A stretch of 64,000 nt of DNA from Myxococcales bacterium 68-20 (GTDB taxonomy: Bacteria > Myxococcota_A > Polyangia > Polyangiales > Polyangiaceae): the NCBI GenBank assembly GCA_001899635.1, contig MKVQ01000023.1, forward strand, positions 1 to 64,000. Direction: 5' to 3'. Each line of letters starts with the position of its first letter. The stretch's first letter is position 1. This document shows positions 17,426 through 26,320 of this stretch, one piece after another. The position numbers were made by a program, and so were the translations under genes. The notes beneath the pieces are model-generated. The model worked only from the letters and a program-made list of their open reading frames with translations. It ran no database searches and was not told the DNA's origin.

Positions 17426-19747
17426 ATGAACGACGAAGCATCGCCGGCGAGCGCGCGTGGTCTACTCGTCGCGCGCGGCTGGGTACAAGTGACCCTGCTC
17501 GTGCTGCTCGCCGGCTTCTTCGTGCTCGGCCTGCTCGCATACCGCACGTACGCGGCGAGCCCGCCGATCCCGGACGCGGTCGTCGACCCCAGCGGACGCG
17601 TCGTCTTCACCGGCGCCGACGTGCGCGAGGGGCAGGCCGTCTTCCTCCGCAACGGGCTCATGTCCTACGGCTCGGTCCTCGGTCATGGCGCCTATCTCGG
17701 GCCCGACTTCACGGCCGACTACCTCCGGCGCGCGGCCGATCACGTCCTCGATCATCACGGCGGCGCACTCGAGGGCGCGGAGCGCACGGCGCGCGACTTC
17801 CAGGAGAACCGCTACGACGAGCGAACAGGGAAGCTGGAGACGAGCGAGGCCCAAGCCCGCGCCTTCGAGCACGTGCGCGCTCACTACGGGACGTTCTTCG
17901 GCGAACCGACCACGCGCTGGGGCCTCCGGCCGGGCGCGATCACGGATCCGGCAGAGATCCATCAGCTCACTGCCTTCTTCGCGTGGACGGCATGGGCTGC
18001 CTCGGCGCGCCGTCCGGGCGAGTCCTACTCGTACACGAACAACTGGCCCCCCGAGCCGCGCGTCGGCAACCAGCCGACGGCGCCGATGGTCCTGTGGAGC
18101 ATGCTCTCGCTCGCCGCGCTGCTCGGCGGGATCGGTCTGCTCTTCGCAGCGTACGGCCGGTGGGGTGAGCGGCTCGGATGGCGCGCACGCGATCACGCGC
18201 GCCTCACGTTCCGTGACGAGGTCGAGCTCACGCCGTCACAGCGCGCGACCACCTGGTTCTTCGTCACGATGGCCGCGCTGTTCGTCGTACAGACGCTCGT
18301 CGGTGGTGCCAGCCAGCACTACCGCGCCGAGCTCACGGGCTTCTTCGGGCTCGACCTCGCGCGGGTCTTGCCGTTCAACCTCGCTCGCACGTGGCATCTC
18401 CAGCTCGCCATCTTGTGGGTGGCCACCTCGTACCTCGCGGCCGGCATCTTCATCGCCCCGCTGATCGCGCGCGGCGAACCGCGCGGTCAGGGACCGTTCG
18501 TCTTCGCGCTGCTCGGCGCGCTCGTCGTCGTGGTCACTGGCAGCCTCGCAGGCGAGCTCGCGGGCATCCATGGTTGGACCACGAGCACATGGCTGGGCAA
18601 CCAGGGCTTCGAGTACCTCGAGCTCGGACGCGTATGGCAGGTGCTGCTCGTCCTGGGGCTCACGTTCTGGGTCGGGCTGCTCTACCGCACGCTGCGACCG
18701 CGGTTGGGGCGCGAGCACGCGGGCAACATGCCATGGCTGTTCTTCTTCTCGGCCCTCGCGATCCCCGCGTTCTACGCGGTCGGCCTGCTCGTGCACCACG
18801 AGGCAAGCTTCACCGCGAACGACTTCTGGCGCTTCTGGGTCGTCCACCTCTGGGTCGAGGACTTCCTCGAGATCTTCACCACGGTGGTGGTCGCGTACAT
18901 GTTCGTGCTGCTCGGCGTGGTCGCGGAACGCGTGGCGATGCTCGTCGTCTACCTGCACGTGATCCTGTACTCGGTCGGCGGCGTCATCGGGACGATGCAC
19001 CATCTCTACTTCTCCGGCGCACCCGTCGAGCACATGGCCCTCGGCGCCTTCTTCTCCGCCGCCGAGGTCCTGCCGCTCACGTTCCTGACGGTCGAGGCGT
19101 GGTCGTTTCTCCGCCTCGGCGCCACGCAGGAGGGGTCGACGAGCCAGCCGTTCCTCCATCGCTGGGCCGTGATGTGCCTCGTCGCCGTGGGGTTCTGGAA
19201 CTTCCTCGGGGCGGGCATCTTCGGCTTCCTGATCAACCTCCCCATCGTCAGCTACTACGAGATCGGGACCGCGCTCACGTCGAACCACGGCCACGCATCC
19301 ATGATGGGTGTGTACGGGATGCTCGCCGTCGGGCTCGCGCTGTTCGCGCTCCGCTACCTGACGCAGCGCGAGCGCTGGTCGGACCGCCTCGCGGCGCTGA
19401 CCTTCTGGTCGCTCAACGTCGGGCTGGCGTGGATGGTGTTCGCCACGCTCTTCCCGCTCGGCCTGCTGCAGCTTCACCAATCGGTGGAGCACGGCTACTT
19501 CGAGGCGCGCGCCCTCACGGCAGCGACGAGCGAGACGCGCGCTCTCGTCGAGTGGCTCCGGCTCCCCGGGGATGCCGTGTTCATCGCGGGCGGAGCGATC
19601 CCGCTCCTCCTCCTCGCCGTTCGGGCGGCGCGCTTTCCCTCGCGTGGCACGACGACGGAGCTCCCCGACGTGCTCTTCACCGAGCTCGACCCGGCCGCCA
19701 GTGAACACGAGGCGAGCGCGGAGAGCGAACCGCCGGGCACGACATGA
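17426..19747 (+). CDS. norB: Quinol-dependent nitric oxide reductase (qNOR)
   Basis: 773 aa single-subunit nitric oxide reductase that reduces 2 NO to N2O with quinol electrons, in the inner membrane. The first TM (about 20-45) is followed by a periplasmic cytochrome-c-like domain lacking any CxxCH haem motif (diagnostic of qNOR rather than cNOR), with typical VFTGADVREGQAVFLRNGLMSYGS. The 12-TM haem-copper oxidase core follows. Ligand regions: RTWHLQLAILW (about 323), the FeB motif HLWVEDFLEIF with its conserved Glu (about 473), the MHH pair before LYFSG (about 525), and NHGHASMMGVYG (about 620). No norD/norQ neighbours, as usual for detoxifying qNOR. The stop overlaps the next gene by ATGA. 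Confidence 0.96.
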   Translation: MNDEASPASARGLLVARGWVQVTLLVLLAGFFVLGLLAYRTYAASPPIPDAVVDPSGRVVFTGADVREGQAVFLRNGLMSYGSVLGHGAYLGPDFTADYLRRAADHVLDHHGGALEGAERTARDFQENRYDERTGKLETSEAQARAFEHVRAHYGTFFGEPTTRWGLRPGAITDPAEIHQLTAFFAWTAWAASARRPGESYSYTNNWPPEPRVGNQPTAPMVLWSMLSLAALLGGIGLLFAAYGRWGERLGWRARDHARLTFRDEVELTPSQRATTWFFVTMAALFVVQTLVGGASQHYRAELTGFFGLDLARVLPFNLARTWHLQLAILWVATSYLAAGIFIAPLIARGEPRGQGPFVFALLGALVVVVTGSLAGELAGIHGWTTSTWLGNQGFEYLELGRVWQVLLVLGLTFWVGLLYRTLRPRLGREHAGNMPWLFFFSALAIPAFYAVGLLVHHEASFTANDFWRFWVVHLWVEDFLEIFTTVVVAYMFVLLGVVAERVAMLVVYLHVILYSVGGVIGTMHHLYFSGAPVEHMALGAFFSAAEVLPLTFLTVEAWSFLRLGATQEGSTSQPFLHRWAVMCLVAVGFWNFLGAGIFGFLINLPIVSYYEIGTALTSNHGHASMMGVYGMLAVGLALFALRYLTQRERWSDRLAALTFWSLNVGLAWMVFATLFPLGLLQLHQSVEHGYFEARALTAATSETRALVEWLRLPGDAVFIAGGAIPLLLLAVRAARFPSRGTTTELPDVLFTELDPAASEHEASAESEPPGTT

Positions 19748-20022
19748 GCAACCTCCCGCTCCTTGCATCCGCCTATGCCGTGTTCCTCGCGCTCGTAGCG
19801 GCGCTCTTCACGGTGGTCTCTCGGTGGCAGCGCCCGACCGCGGCCTGGCCACACACCGAGCTCCCGAGGTTTCGCGCCGTGCTCGCGCGAACGCTCCTCG
19901 TCCTCGCCGGGCTCGTCCTCTTCGTCACCGCACTCCGGCACGGAACGGAGCCGACGTCGCTCGCGAGCCTCGGCGCCGCCGCGCTGGTCGTCGCGGCCGT
20001 CGCGTGGCGCGTAGCGGGCTAG
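19744..20022 (+). CDS. Small 2-TM membrane protein coupled to qNOR
   Basis: 92 aa with two to three hydrophobic segments (about 6-26, 47-65 and 72-90). Its ATG overlaps the qNOR stop (ATGA), so translation is coupled and the product should accumulate with the reductase. I do not recognise a named family. By context it may be an accessory or assembly factor for the reductase (inference). Codon use resembles its neighbours. Confidence 0.7.
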   Translation: MSNLPLLASAYAVFLALVAALFTVVSRWQRPTAAWPHTELPRFRAVLARTLLVLAGLVLFVTALRHGTEPTSLASLGAAALVVAAVAWRVAG

Positions 20023-20275
20023 ACGCGAGGCCGTTCGCGAACGATTCGCTCGCCACGCCGCTGGCAGGCGCGGCGCTGACGGAACGAACCTCCAAGGAAC
20101 GCAGCACGGCATGAGCTCCGAGCTCGTGTCGATAGGGTCGCGATCGCTACAGCGCGAGGAGCACGATTCCGAGCCGGAACGGTACGCGCCCACTCATGCC
20201 GCGATCCTACGCCCCGCGAGCAGTCGAGCGTGAGCTCGATCTTCGCGCGCAAGGCCGGGGCCGCTCAGCGCTCGG

Positions 20276-20800
20276 TCAGCGCGCCCTGGTCGCCTTCGAA
20301 GCTCGCGCGCGCGGCCGTGCTCCTTCCTTCGCTGCACGCGAGGTGGCGCGCGTACGCGCGACGCCGCCGAGGGTATGGTGGCCAGCCGGTGCTCGGCGGA
20401 CGCGACGCTCGGCACGGACCGTCGGTCGCGTCGACCCGCGACCGAGCTGATCGAGGATGTCGGTCGTCGTCACGATGCCGACGACTCGCCCGTCCTCGAG
20501 CACGGGGAGACAACCGATGGTGCGGCCGCGCATGAGGTTCGCTGCCTGCCGGATCGTCGTCGTAGGCTCGGCGGCCACCACCTGCCGCGTCATCAGCTCG
20601 GCGACCGTTCGTCCCTTGCGCACCGTGACGCCGCCTCGCCCGCCGAGATCGCGATCCGACAGGACGCCTACGACGCGCTTACCCTCCATCACCACGAGGT
20701 GGCGCAGGCGCCTCGTCCGCATCACGGACCATGCGCGGTCTGCGTCTTCACTGGGGGACGTCATGATCACTCGGGTATTCATGATCTCGGAGACTCGCAT
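20276..20800 (-). CDS. CBS-pair protein with basic tail
   Basis: 174 aa. ATG 20800 (MRVSEIMNTRVIMTSP) begins exactly at the first CBS motif; 34 upstream open codons are not conserved. Two CBS motifs span residues 1-123 (MRTRRLRHLVVMEGKRVVGVLSDRD; ELMTRQVVAAEPTTTIRQAANLM; VVGIVTTTDILDQLG). The tail (124-174) is strongly basic and similar in position and composition to the linker that joins CBS to HPF in 7299-8168, but there is no HPF domain here. Probably an adenine-nucleotide sensor. Divergent from D-lactate dehydrogenase (104 bp between starts), so they may share control. Confidence 0.88.
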   Translation of the reverse strand: MRVSEIMNTRVIMTSPSEDADRAWSVMRTRRLRHLVVMEGKRVVGVLSDRDLGGRGGVTVRKGRTVAELMTRQVVAAEPTTTIRQAANLMRGRTIGCLPVLEDGRVVGIVTTTDILDQLGRGSTRPTVRAERRVRRAPAGHHTLGGVARTRATSRAAKEGARPRARASKATRAR

Positions 20801-20904
20801 GCGCGCGGGACCTGCAGGGCCGATGCCATCGCGATCGCGCAGTCGGGATCGCCGCGGACGCGCCGCGCCCGCGGTCATGGCGTGCTCCATGCCTGTCGCC
20901 ACGC

Positions 20905-21924
20905 GTGCGGATCGCCGTCTTCGACGCCCATCGATTCGAGCGCGAGTACTTCGAGCGCGCCAATCACGTCCACGGTCACGAGCTCGTATACTTCGATGCG
21001 CGCCTCACCAGCGCGACGGCGGAGCTCGCACACGGCTCGCCCTGCGCCTGCTGCTTCGTGAACGATCGTCTCGATGCGGACGCGATCGCGACGCTCGCGC
21101 ACGGGACGACACGCCTCATCGCGCTGCGCTCGGCCGGTTACAACAACGTCGACGTCGAAGCCGCCGACCGGCACGGGCTCACGGTCGTGCGCGTGCCGGA
21201 ATATTCGCCCCATGCGGTCGCCGAGCACACTGTGGCGCTGGTGCTTGCGCTCGACCGAAAGATCCATCGCGCTCATGCACGTGTGCGCGAAGGCAACTTC
21301 TCCCTCGACGGCCTCGTCGGTTTCGACCTCTACGGCAAGACGGTCGGGCTCATCGGCACGGGAAAGATCGGGAGCGCCGCCGCCGCGATCTTCCGCGGCT
21401 TCGGATGCATCGTGCTCGCACACGACCTCGTGCCCGACCTGGATCTCGTGCGCCGTCACGGCGTCCGCTACGTCCCGCTCGCCGAGCTCTATGCGAAGTC
21501 GGACATCGTCTCGCTCCACGTCCCGCTCACCCCGGCGACGCGCCACATCATCGACGCAAATGCGCTCGATCGAATGAAGCCCGGCGTGATGCTCGTCAAC
21601 ACCAGCCGCGGTGCGCTCGTCGACAGCCGCGCGCTGATCGACGGACTCAAGAGCGGGCGCATCGGCAACGCCGGCCTCGACGTCTACGAGGAGGAGGCGG
21701 GCGTCTTCTTCCAGGACCTCTCCGACCAGGTCATCCAGGACGACGTGCTCGCGCGCTTGCTCACGTTTCCGAACGTGCTCATCACGGCTCACCAGGCCTT
21801 CCTGACGCGGGAGGCGCTCACTGGCATCGCGGAGGTCACGCTGGAGAACGTGAGCGCATTCGAGCACGGCCGCACGCTCGTCAACCGCGTCAGCGCGCCG
21901 GCGCGCGCGCCGACTCCCGCGTGA
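20905..21924 (+). CDS. ldhA: D-lactate dehydrogenase (D-2-hydroxyacid dehydrogenase)
   Basis: 339 aa, family length. It reduces pyruvate to D-lactate with NADH, closing fermentation redox balance. The NAD site GLIGTGKIGSAAAAIFRGFG is near residue 150, catalytic Arg is in NTSRGALVDS (about 236), Glu in LDVYEEEAG, and His in LITAHQAFLT (about 296). The insert FFQDLSDQVIQDDVLARLLTFPNVL is characteristic of bacterial LdhA rather than generic hydroxyacid dehydrogenases. GTG start at 20905 (MRIAVFDAHRFERE). Divergent from a CBS protein; convergent with DUF2252. Confidence 0.94.
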   Translation: MRIAVFDAHRFEREYFERANHVHGHELVYFDARLTSATAELAHGSPCACCFVNDRLDADAIATLAHGTTRLIALRSAGYNNVDVEAADRHGLTVVRVPEYSPHAVAEHTVALVLALDRKIHRAHARVREGNFSLDGLVGFDLYGKTVGLIGTGKIGSAAAAIFRGFGCIVLAHDLVPDLDLVRRHGVRYVPLAELYAKSDIVSLHVPLTPATRHIIDANALDRMKPGVMLVNTSRGALVDSRALIDGLKSGRIGNAGLDVYEEEAGVFFQDLSDQVIQDDVLARLLTFPNVLITAHQAFLTREALTGIAEVTLENVSAFEHGRTLVNRVSAPARAPTPA

Positions 21925-21946
21925 GCCGGCCTCCGACGGCGACGGC

Positions 21947-23326
21947 TCAGACGCCCAGCTGTGCCGCGACGCGCCCGCTCGCGATCGCTTCGAGCAGTCT
22001 CGCGTGGTCCTGCTCGTTGGTGAGCGCATAGCGAGCCGAGAACGCGGTGACGGCGCGATCGAACTTGTCCGTTGGACCGAGGTAGCCGGCGATCTGGACC
22101 GCATCTCCGGTGCGCGCATGCCCTCGCGCGAGCGCGAGCCCGCAGAGCGCCCCGTAGAAGCTCAACTGCCCGAAGTCCATCTTCGTGAGGTCGCTCTGCC
22201 CCTTCACGTCCCAGAGCTGGCGCACGTAATACTGAGCTCCCGTCCGCGGCGTTTCGCACCAGCCGAGGAACACGTCGCTGGCCGCCTGGGTCAGCCGCTG
22301 ACCGGCGACGACGCGCAGCCCGTGGTGCCCGAGCAGGGACGGTCCGACGTACGGCTCGAGCACGGACGCTTCTGCCTGCTTGATCTGGAGCACGAGCCGA
22401 TCGCCGGCGGGATGCTCCGGCCCCTCGAGGAGCGCGATCCAGCAACGCGTACCCACGCTCCCCACTCCGACGACCTTGCGCGCCACGTCGACGACGTGGA
22501 ACCGATCGAACAGGTTGCGGCGGTCGTTGGTGAGGCTCAGTCGATAGCTCGCCTCCATCGACGCCACATCGTCGAGGTCGTGCTCCGTGGCCGTGATGTG
22601 GACGACCAGCGGAGGGTCCTCGAGGAACATCACGTCGCCGTGCACCGTCTGGGTCAGCTTCGCGATCGCGCGCCGGTGATCTTTCCGCCGCGCGCGCTTG
22701 ATGTCACGCCTCACCAGCCCTTGGTAGCGCGGCGGGAAGTGGGCGATGACCTCCTTGACGTGGATCCGGTCGTACCAGAGGTCGAGCGTACGGAGCGCGG
22801 TCGACTCGAGGAGGCGCTCGCGATAGCTGCGTGCCGCCGCGGCCACCACCTCTTCACACTGGGCCGACGGGAAGCCGTGTCCGCGAGCGACGATGTAGAG
22901 GCTGGCGCAGAGCCGCTTGACGTCCCACTCCCACGGCCCCGGGAGCGTCTCGTCGAAGTCGTTGACGTCGAAGACGACGTTGCGCTCGGGCGTGGCGAAC
23001 TTCCCGAAGTTGCCGGCGTGCGCATCACCGCAAGCCTGGACCGACAGTCCCGTGACCGGGGTGGTGGCGAGATCCATCGCCATGATCGCGGCCGCTCCCC
23101 GGAAGAACGCGAAGGGAGACTCGGCCATTCGCCCGTATCGGATCGGCACGAGCTCGGGGACGCGGGTCGCCGCTTGAGCCTCGAGCACGGCGATGGGATC
23201 GCGGCGCGACGCCGCCGGGCTCCACTCGGCGTGCGCCGACCGGGCGACGACTCGGCGCAGCGAGCGGCCAGCCTCGTGCCGCGCGTCGCGCGTGTCGCTC
23301 GTCTCGGCGGTGGGTGCTGCCGTCAT
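21947..23326 (-). CDS. DUF2252 family protein
   Basis: 459 aa DUF2252 protein, full length. Signature stretches: VPIRYGRMAESPFAFFRGAAAIMAMDLA, QACGDAHAGNFG (an aminoglycoside-phosphotransferase-like HxN loop), FDVNDFDETLPGPWEWDVKRL (a DFD-type metal motif) and CWIALLEG. The fold belongs to the protein-kinase-like/aminoglycoside phosphotransferase superfamily, so an ATP-dependent phosphotransferase is plausible, but no substrate is established. ATG 23326. No partner gene in an operon; the lipoprotein gene upstream starts 217 bp away from this gene's start. Confidence 0.92.
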   Translation of the reverse strand: MTAAPTAETSDTRDARHEAGRSLRRVVARSAHAEWSPAASRRDPIAVLEAQAATRVPELVPIRYGRMAESPFAFFRGAAAIMAMDLATTPVTGLSVQACGDAHAGNFGKFATPERNVVFDVNDFDETLPGPWEWDVKRLCASLYIVARGHGFPSAQCEEVVAAAARSYRERLLESTALRTLDLWYDRIHVKEVIAHFPPRYQGLVRRDIKRARRKDHRRAIAKLTQTVHGDVMFLEDPPLVVHITATEHDLDDVASMEASYRLSLTNDRRNLFDRFHVVDVARKVVGVGSVGTRCWIALLEGPEHPAGDRLVLQIKQAEASVLEPYVGPSLLGHHGLRVVAGQRLTQAASDVFLGWCETPRTGAQYYVRQLWDVKGQSDLTKMDFGQLSFYGALCGLALARGHARTGDAVQIAGYLGPTDKFDRAVTAFSARYALTNEQDHARLLEAIASGRVAAQLGV

Positions 23327-23542
23327 CGCTCTACCTTCTCGCTCCTAGCTCCGCGCTCCTCGCTGCGTCGCGGTCGATCGGATACGGAGCGGCGCGACCG
23401 CGCCCTCAACGTAAGGCGGCGGCGGCGCCTTCGGGCAACCATCGACGGCGGCTCCGGAACAGCTTCGAGCGAGCGCTACCGGAGAGTCGAGAGCTCCTTC
23501 ACGGACAGGCGAGGCCGAGCCATCCCTTCCCTGCCCGACAGC

Positions 23543-24148
23543 TCAACGCGTCCCGCGAAGCTCCTCGATGCGCGAGATGCCGAGCATGAGCGAGGTGACG
23601 TACAGCGGGTCACGCGTGAAGCGCACGTCGATGTCTCCCACGAGGGCGAGCGTGAGGAGCACGCGGCTCCGGATGGTCGACCTCGGAGTCGACAGGTCCG
23701 CGTTCGGCATCGGCCACGGCTCCGCCTCCGGCCCCCAGGGGTTCAGAGGTGAGTAGGGCTCGACGATCTCGGCGAGCACGAACCCCGTCCCGAGCCTCGC
23801 CTGTGCCACCGCCTCGAAGAAGAGCGTACTGGAGAAGTGCTCGAGGCCCGGCCCGAGGTTCAACGCTCCCCAGATCGGCGCGCGCGGACCGACCCACTCG
23901 AGCTGCGAGACGCCGACCAGCCCCGCGAGCTGCTGCCGGGTCGGACCTACGAGCGCACGAGCACGAGCCTCGGTGAAGAGAGTCCGGCGGTCACTCGACG
24001 ATCCTGACCCCTCCGCCACCTCGACGCTGAGGGCCGGAGCGAGACGACCATCACCGATCGTGAGGGATTCCCCGACCGCGAGCGCATCGTAGTGAGCGCA
24101 TCCCGTCAGCGACGCGAGCGCGACGGCGAGGAGGAGGAGGCTCCGCAT
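23543..24148 (-). CDS. Lipoprotein, unknown function
   Basis: 201 aa. N-terminal lipoprotein signal with lipobox LTGC (Cys17). The mature part is beta-rich (VEVAEGSG, ALNLGPGLEHFSSTLFFEAVAQARLGTGFVLAEIVEPYSP, SRVLLTLALVGDIDVRF). This pattern of alternating amphipathic strands is reminiscent of outer-membrane-associated proteins, but I recognise no family. Divergent from 24358 (209 bp). Confidence 0.6.
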   Translation of the reverse strand: MRSLLLLAVALASLTGCAHYDALAVGESLTIGDGRLAPALSVEVAEGSGSSSDRRTLFTEARARALVGPTRQQLAGLVGVSQLEWVGPRAPIWGALNLGPGLEHFSSTLFFEAVAQARLGTGFVLAEIVEPYSPLNPWGPEAEPWPMPNADLSTPRSTIRSRVLLTLALVGDIDVRFTRDPLYVTSLMLGISRIEELRGTR

Positions 24149-24357
24149 CTGCTGATGTCATGGACGCGGACGAGCCGCTCCGATTCAGTGTGCCGGCTCG
24201 ATGCGTCGCCGTCGACGGCGACGTGATGACGACGGCAACGGCCCGAGCCACGAGCCACGAGCCACCAAGCGCGAGGTGCGACGTCGGGGCCAGGCGGGCC
24301 GGGGCAGCAGCGAGTCCCGCATGCCCTGCCCGCCTTTCCCGTGCTACTTTCGGTGCC

Positions 24358-25065
24358 GTGGATCGCGCCGCTCTCTCAGGGAAGTTCGACCGCCTCCTCG
24401 CTCTCCGCGGGGATCCAGTCAAAGGACTCCCCGCAACCGATTGGGCTTCGGCCCTCGAGACCGTCCCGCAGGACGTCCTCATCCGTGCCGCCATCGAGAT
24501 GGTCCGAGCGCTCATCCTCGAGGAATGGGCCGATCGACGGAAGGACGACCTCCGCCCGCAGAAGGCGCTCGAAGCGACGGAGGCCTGGCTCGCGTCCCCC
24601 ACCGCCGAGACGCTCAAGGTGGTGAAGGGCACAGCGAAAGACTGCACCGCCGCGCGCAACGAGACGTTCGGCGACGGACACCGCGTTCCTCAGGCTGCGC
24701 GTCACGTCGCGTGGACGTGCGGGGCTGACACCTCCGAGGGCATCTTCGACGCGATCCAGAGCGTCGAGGAAGAGCTCCTCGCGCGCATCGCGCTGATGTC
24801 CGAGTATCACCGCGGTCCGGAGCAGCGACGCGCGATCGCGGAGGTCCTCAAGAAGTTCGTCCTTCCACCGGAGCCCGCTGCGCCGACGCCGGAGTCGCGC
24901 GCCGCCCAGGGACCGGTGCCGTACAACGCCGACAGTCACTTCGAGCTTGGGCAGCGCCTGACGCACAAGAAGTTCGGCGAGATCCTCGTCACCAGCGTCG
25001 GAGAGACCTGGATCGAGGTCGAGCTTCCGGACGCGAGCAAGAAGCGCCTCGCCCACAAGCCCTGA
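24358..25065 (+). CDS. Hypothetical protein with helical domain and C-terminal beta module
   Basis: 235 aa from GTG 24358; the frame stays open upstream to 24160, but that stretch is Ala/Arg low-complexity and ends at the natural start VDRAALSGKFDRLLALRG. Residues 1-165 are helical, with EMVRALILEEWADRR and an Ala-rich segment ATEAWLASPTAETLKVVK, faintly like Imm5-type immunity domains (weak). The C-terminal 45 residues (FELGQRLTHKKFGEILVTSV, then WIEVELPDASKKRLAHKP) match a small beta module often seen at the ends of myxobacterial proteins: hydrophilic-Gly-Gln, H-x-x-FG, then a strand with 'K.L.H'. Cytoplasmic; function unknown. Confidence 0.65.
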   Translation: MDRAALSGKFDRLLALRGDPVKGLPATDWASALETVPQDVLIRAAIEMVRALILEEWADRRKDDLRPQKALEATEAWLASPTAETLKVVKGTAKDCTAARNETFGDGHRVPQAARHVAWTCGADTSEGIFDAIQSVEEELLARIALMSEYHRGPEQRRAIAEVLKKFVLPPEPAAPTPESRAAQGPVPYNADSHFELGQRLTHKKFGEILVTSVGETWIEVELPDASKKRLAHKP

Positions 25066-25183
25066 GCGCAAGGGCGGGCTCGTTCGCTTCGCGCTCGCCG
25101 CGAGCTCATCAGTCGGCGGCGCTCGAAGACGCCTCGGCAAGCTCGCACGCACGCGCCAGCGAACCGGAGCTACACTCGCTCGG

Positions 25184-26221
25184 GTGACGTCCAACGACAC
25201 GATCCTCGAGATGCGTCCCCTGGGCTTTCCCTGGGAGACCGCAGACCCTTTCCTCTTCTGCGTTCACCACGACGACGCTTATCCCGCCGGGAACGATCAG
25301 CTCGGTCCGCCGACCGAGTCGCTCCGTGGCCGCAACATCGGTCAGGACTTCGAGAAGAGGGACGGCTGGCGGATGTACCACGGCGACGTCGTCCCGGGCT
25401 TCCCGCAGCATCCGCATCGCGGCTTCGAGACCGTCACGATCATGCGGAGCGGCTACGTCGATCACTCCGACTCGCTCGGCGCCGCTGCGCGCTTCGGTCC
25501 CGGCGACGTGCAGTGGCTCACCGCGGGCGAGGGCATCGTGCACTGCGAGATGTTCCCGCTCCTCGAAAAGGACCAGCCGAACCCGCTCGAGCTGTTCCAG
25601 ATCTGGCTGAACCTGCCGAAGGAGGACAAGCTCGTCGCGCCGCACTTCGCGATGCTCTGGAACCGTGACATCCCGCGCGTCTCGTTCACGGACGACGCCG
25701 GGCGCAACACCGAGGTCACGGTCATCGCCGGCCGGCTCGACGACAAGACGGCGCCGCCGCCGCCGCCGCCGCCACGCTCGTGGGCCTCGCGCCCCGACAC
25801 GCAGGTCGCGATCTGGACGTTGAAGATGGATCCGAAGGCGACCTGGACGCTCCCGCCGACTCAGGATGCGAAGATCACGCGGACGATCTACTTCTTCCGC
25901 GGCTCGTCGCTCTCGGTCGAAGGCGAGGTCGTCCGCTCGCACTCGGCCATCGTCGTCCGGAGCGATCGTGCGGTGACGCTCGAGGCTGGCGACGAGCCGG
26001 TCGACATCCTCGTCCTCCAGGGTCGGCCGATCGGGCAGCCGGTGGTCCAGTACGGCCCGTTCGTCATGAACACGCGCGCCGAGATCCAGCAGGCAGTGCT
26101 CGACTACCAGCGCACGCGCTTCGGCGGCTGGCCGTGGCCGAGCGATGCGCCGGTGCACGACCGCGACGAGGGCCGGTTCGCGAAGCACGCCGACGGCAAG
26201 GTCGAGCGCCACGATCGCTGA
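25184..26221 (+). CDS. Pirin-family protein
   Basis: 345 aa bicupin. The N-terminal cupin holds the pirin metal motif: PGFPQHPHRGFETVTIM (His pair near residue 69), followed by HSDSLGAAARFGPGDVQWLTAGEGIVHCEM (His and Glu ligands). The second cupin (about 215-310; FVMN, GDEPVDILVLQGRPIGQPVVQYGPFVM) follows an insertion with seven consecutive Pro encoded by a CCG run near 25752. Some pirins are quercetinases, others are redox-responsive regulators; this cannot be decided. GTG start at 25184. A strong hairpin lies after the gene. Confidence 0.92.
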   Translation: MTSNDTILEMRPLGFPWETADPFLFCVHHDDAYPAGNDQLGPPTESLRGRNIGQDFEKRDGWRMYHGDVVPGFPQHPHRGFETVTIMRSGYVDHSDSLGAAARFGPGDVQWLTAGEGIVHCEMFPLLEKDQPNPLELFQIWLNLPKEDKLVAPHFAMLWNRDIPRVSFTDDAGRNTEVTVIAGRLDDKTAPPPPPPPRSWASRPDTQVAIWTLKMDPKATWTLPPTQDAKITRTIYFFRGSSLSVEGEVVRSHSAIVVRSDRAVTLEAGDEPVDILVLQGRPIGQPVVQYGPFVMNTRAEIQQAVLDYQRTRFGGWPWPSDAPVHDRDEGRFAKHADGKVERHDR

Positions 26222-26256
26222 CGCGGACCCGACGATCGATCCCTAGACGCGACGAA

Positions 26257-26290
26257 GCCCGCGCTCTCGGCTGAACCGAGGAACGCGGGC
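26257..26290. terminator. Bidirectional hairpin terminator
   Basis: Between the convergent pirin (ends 26221) and lipoprotein (ends 26321) genes: outer stem GCCCGCG/CGCGGGC (26257-26263, 26284-26290) and inner stem CTCGG/CCGAG around CTGAA. No T-run is needed for a high-GC organism; a shared terminator for both genes is likely. Confidence 0.75.
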
Positions 26291-26320
26291 AGGGTCGAAT
26301 CGCCGATCAGCGACGCCGGT

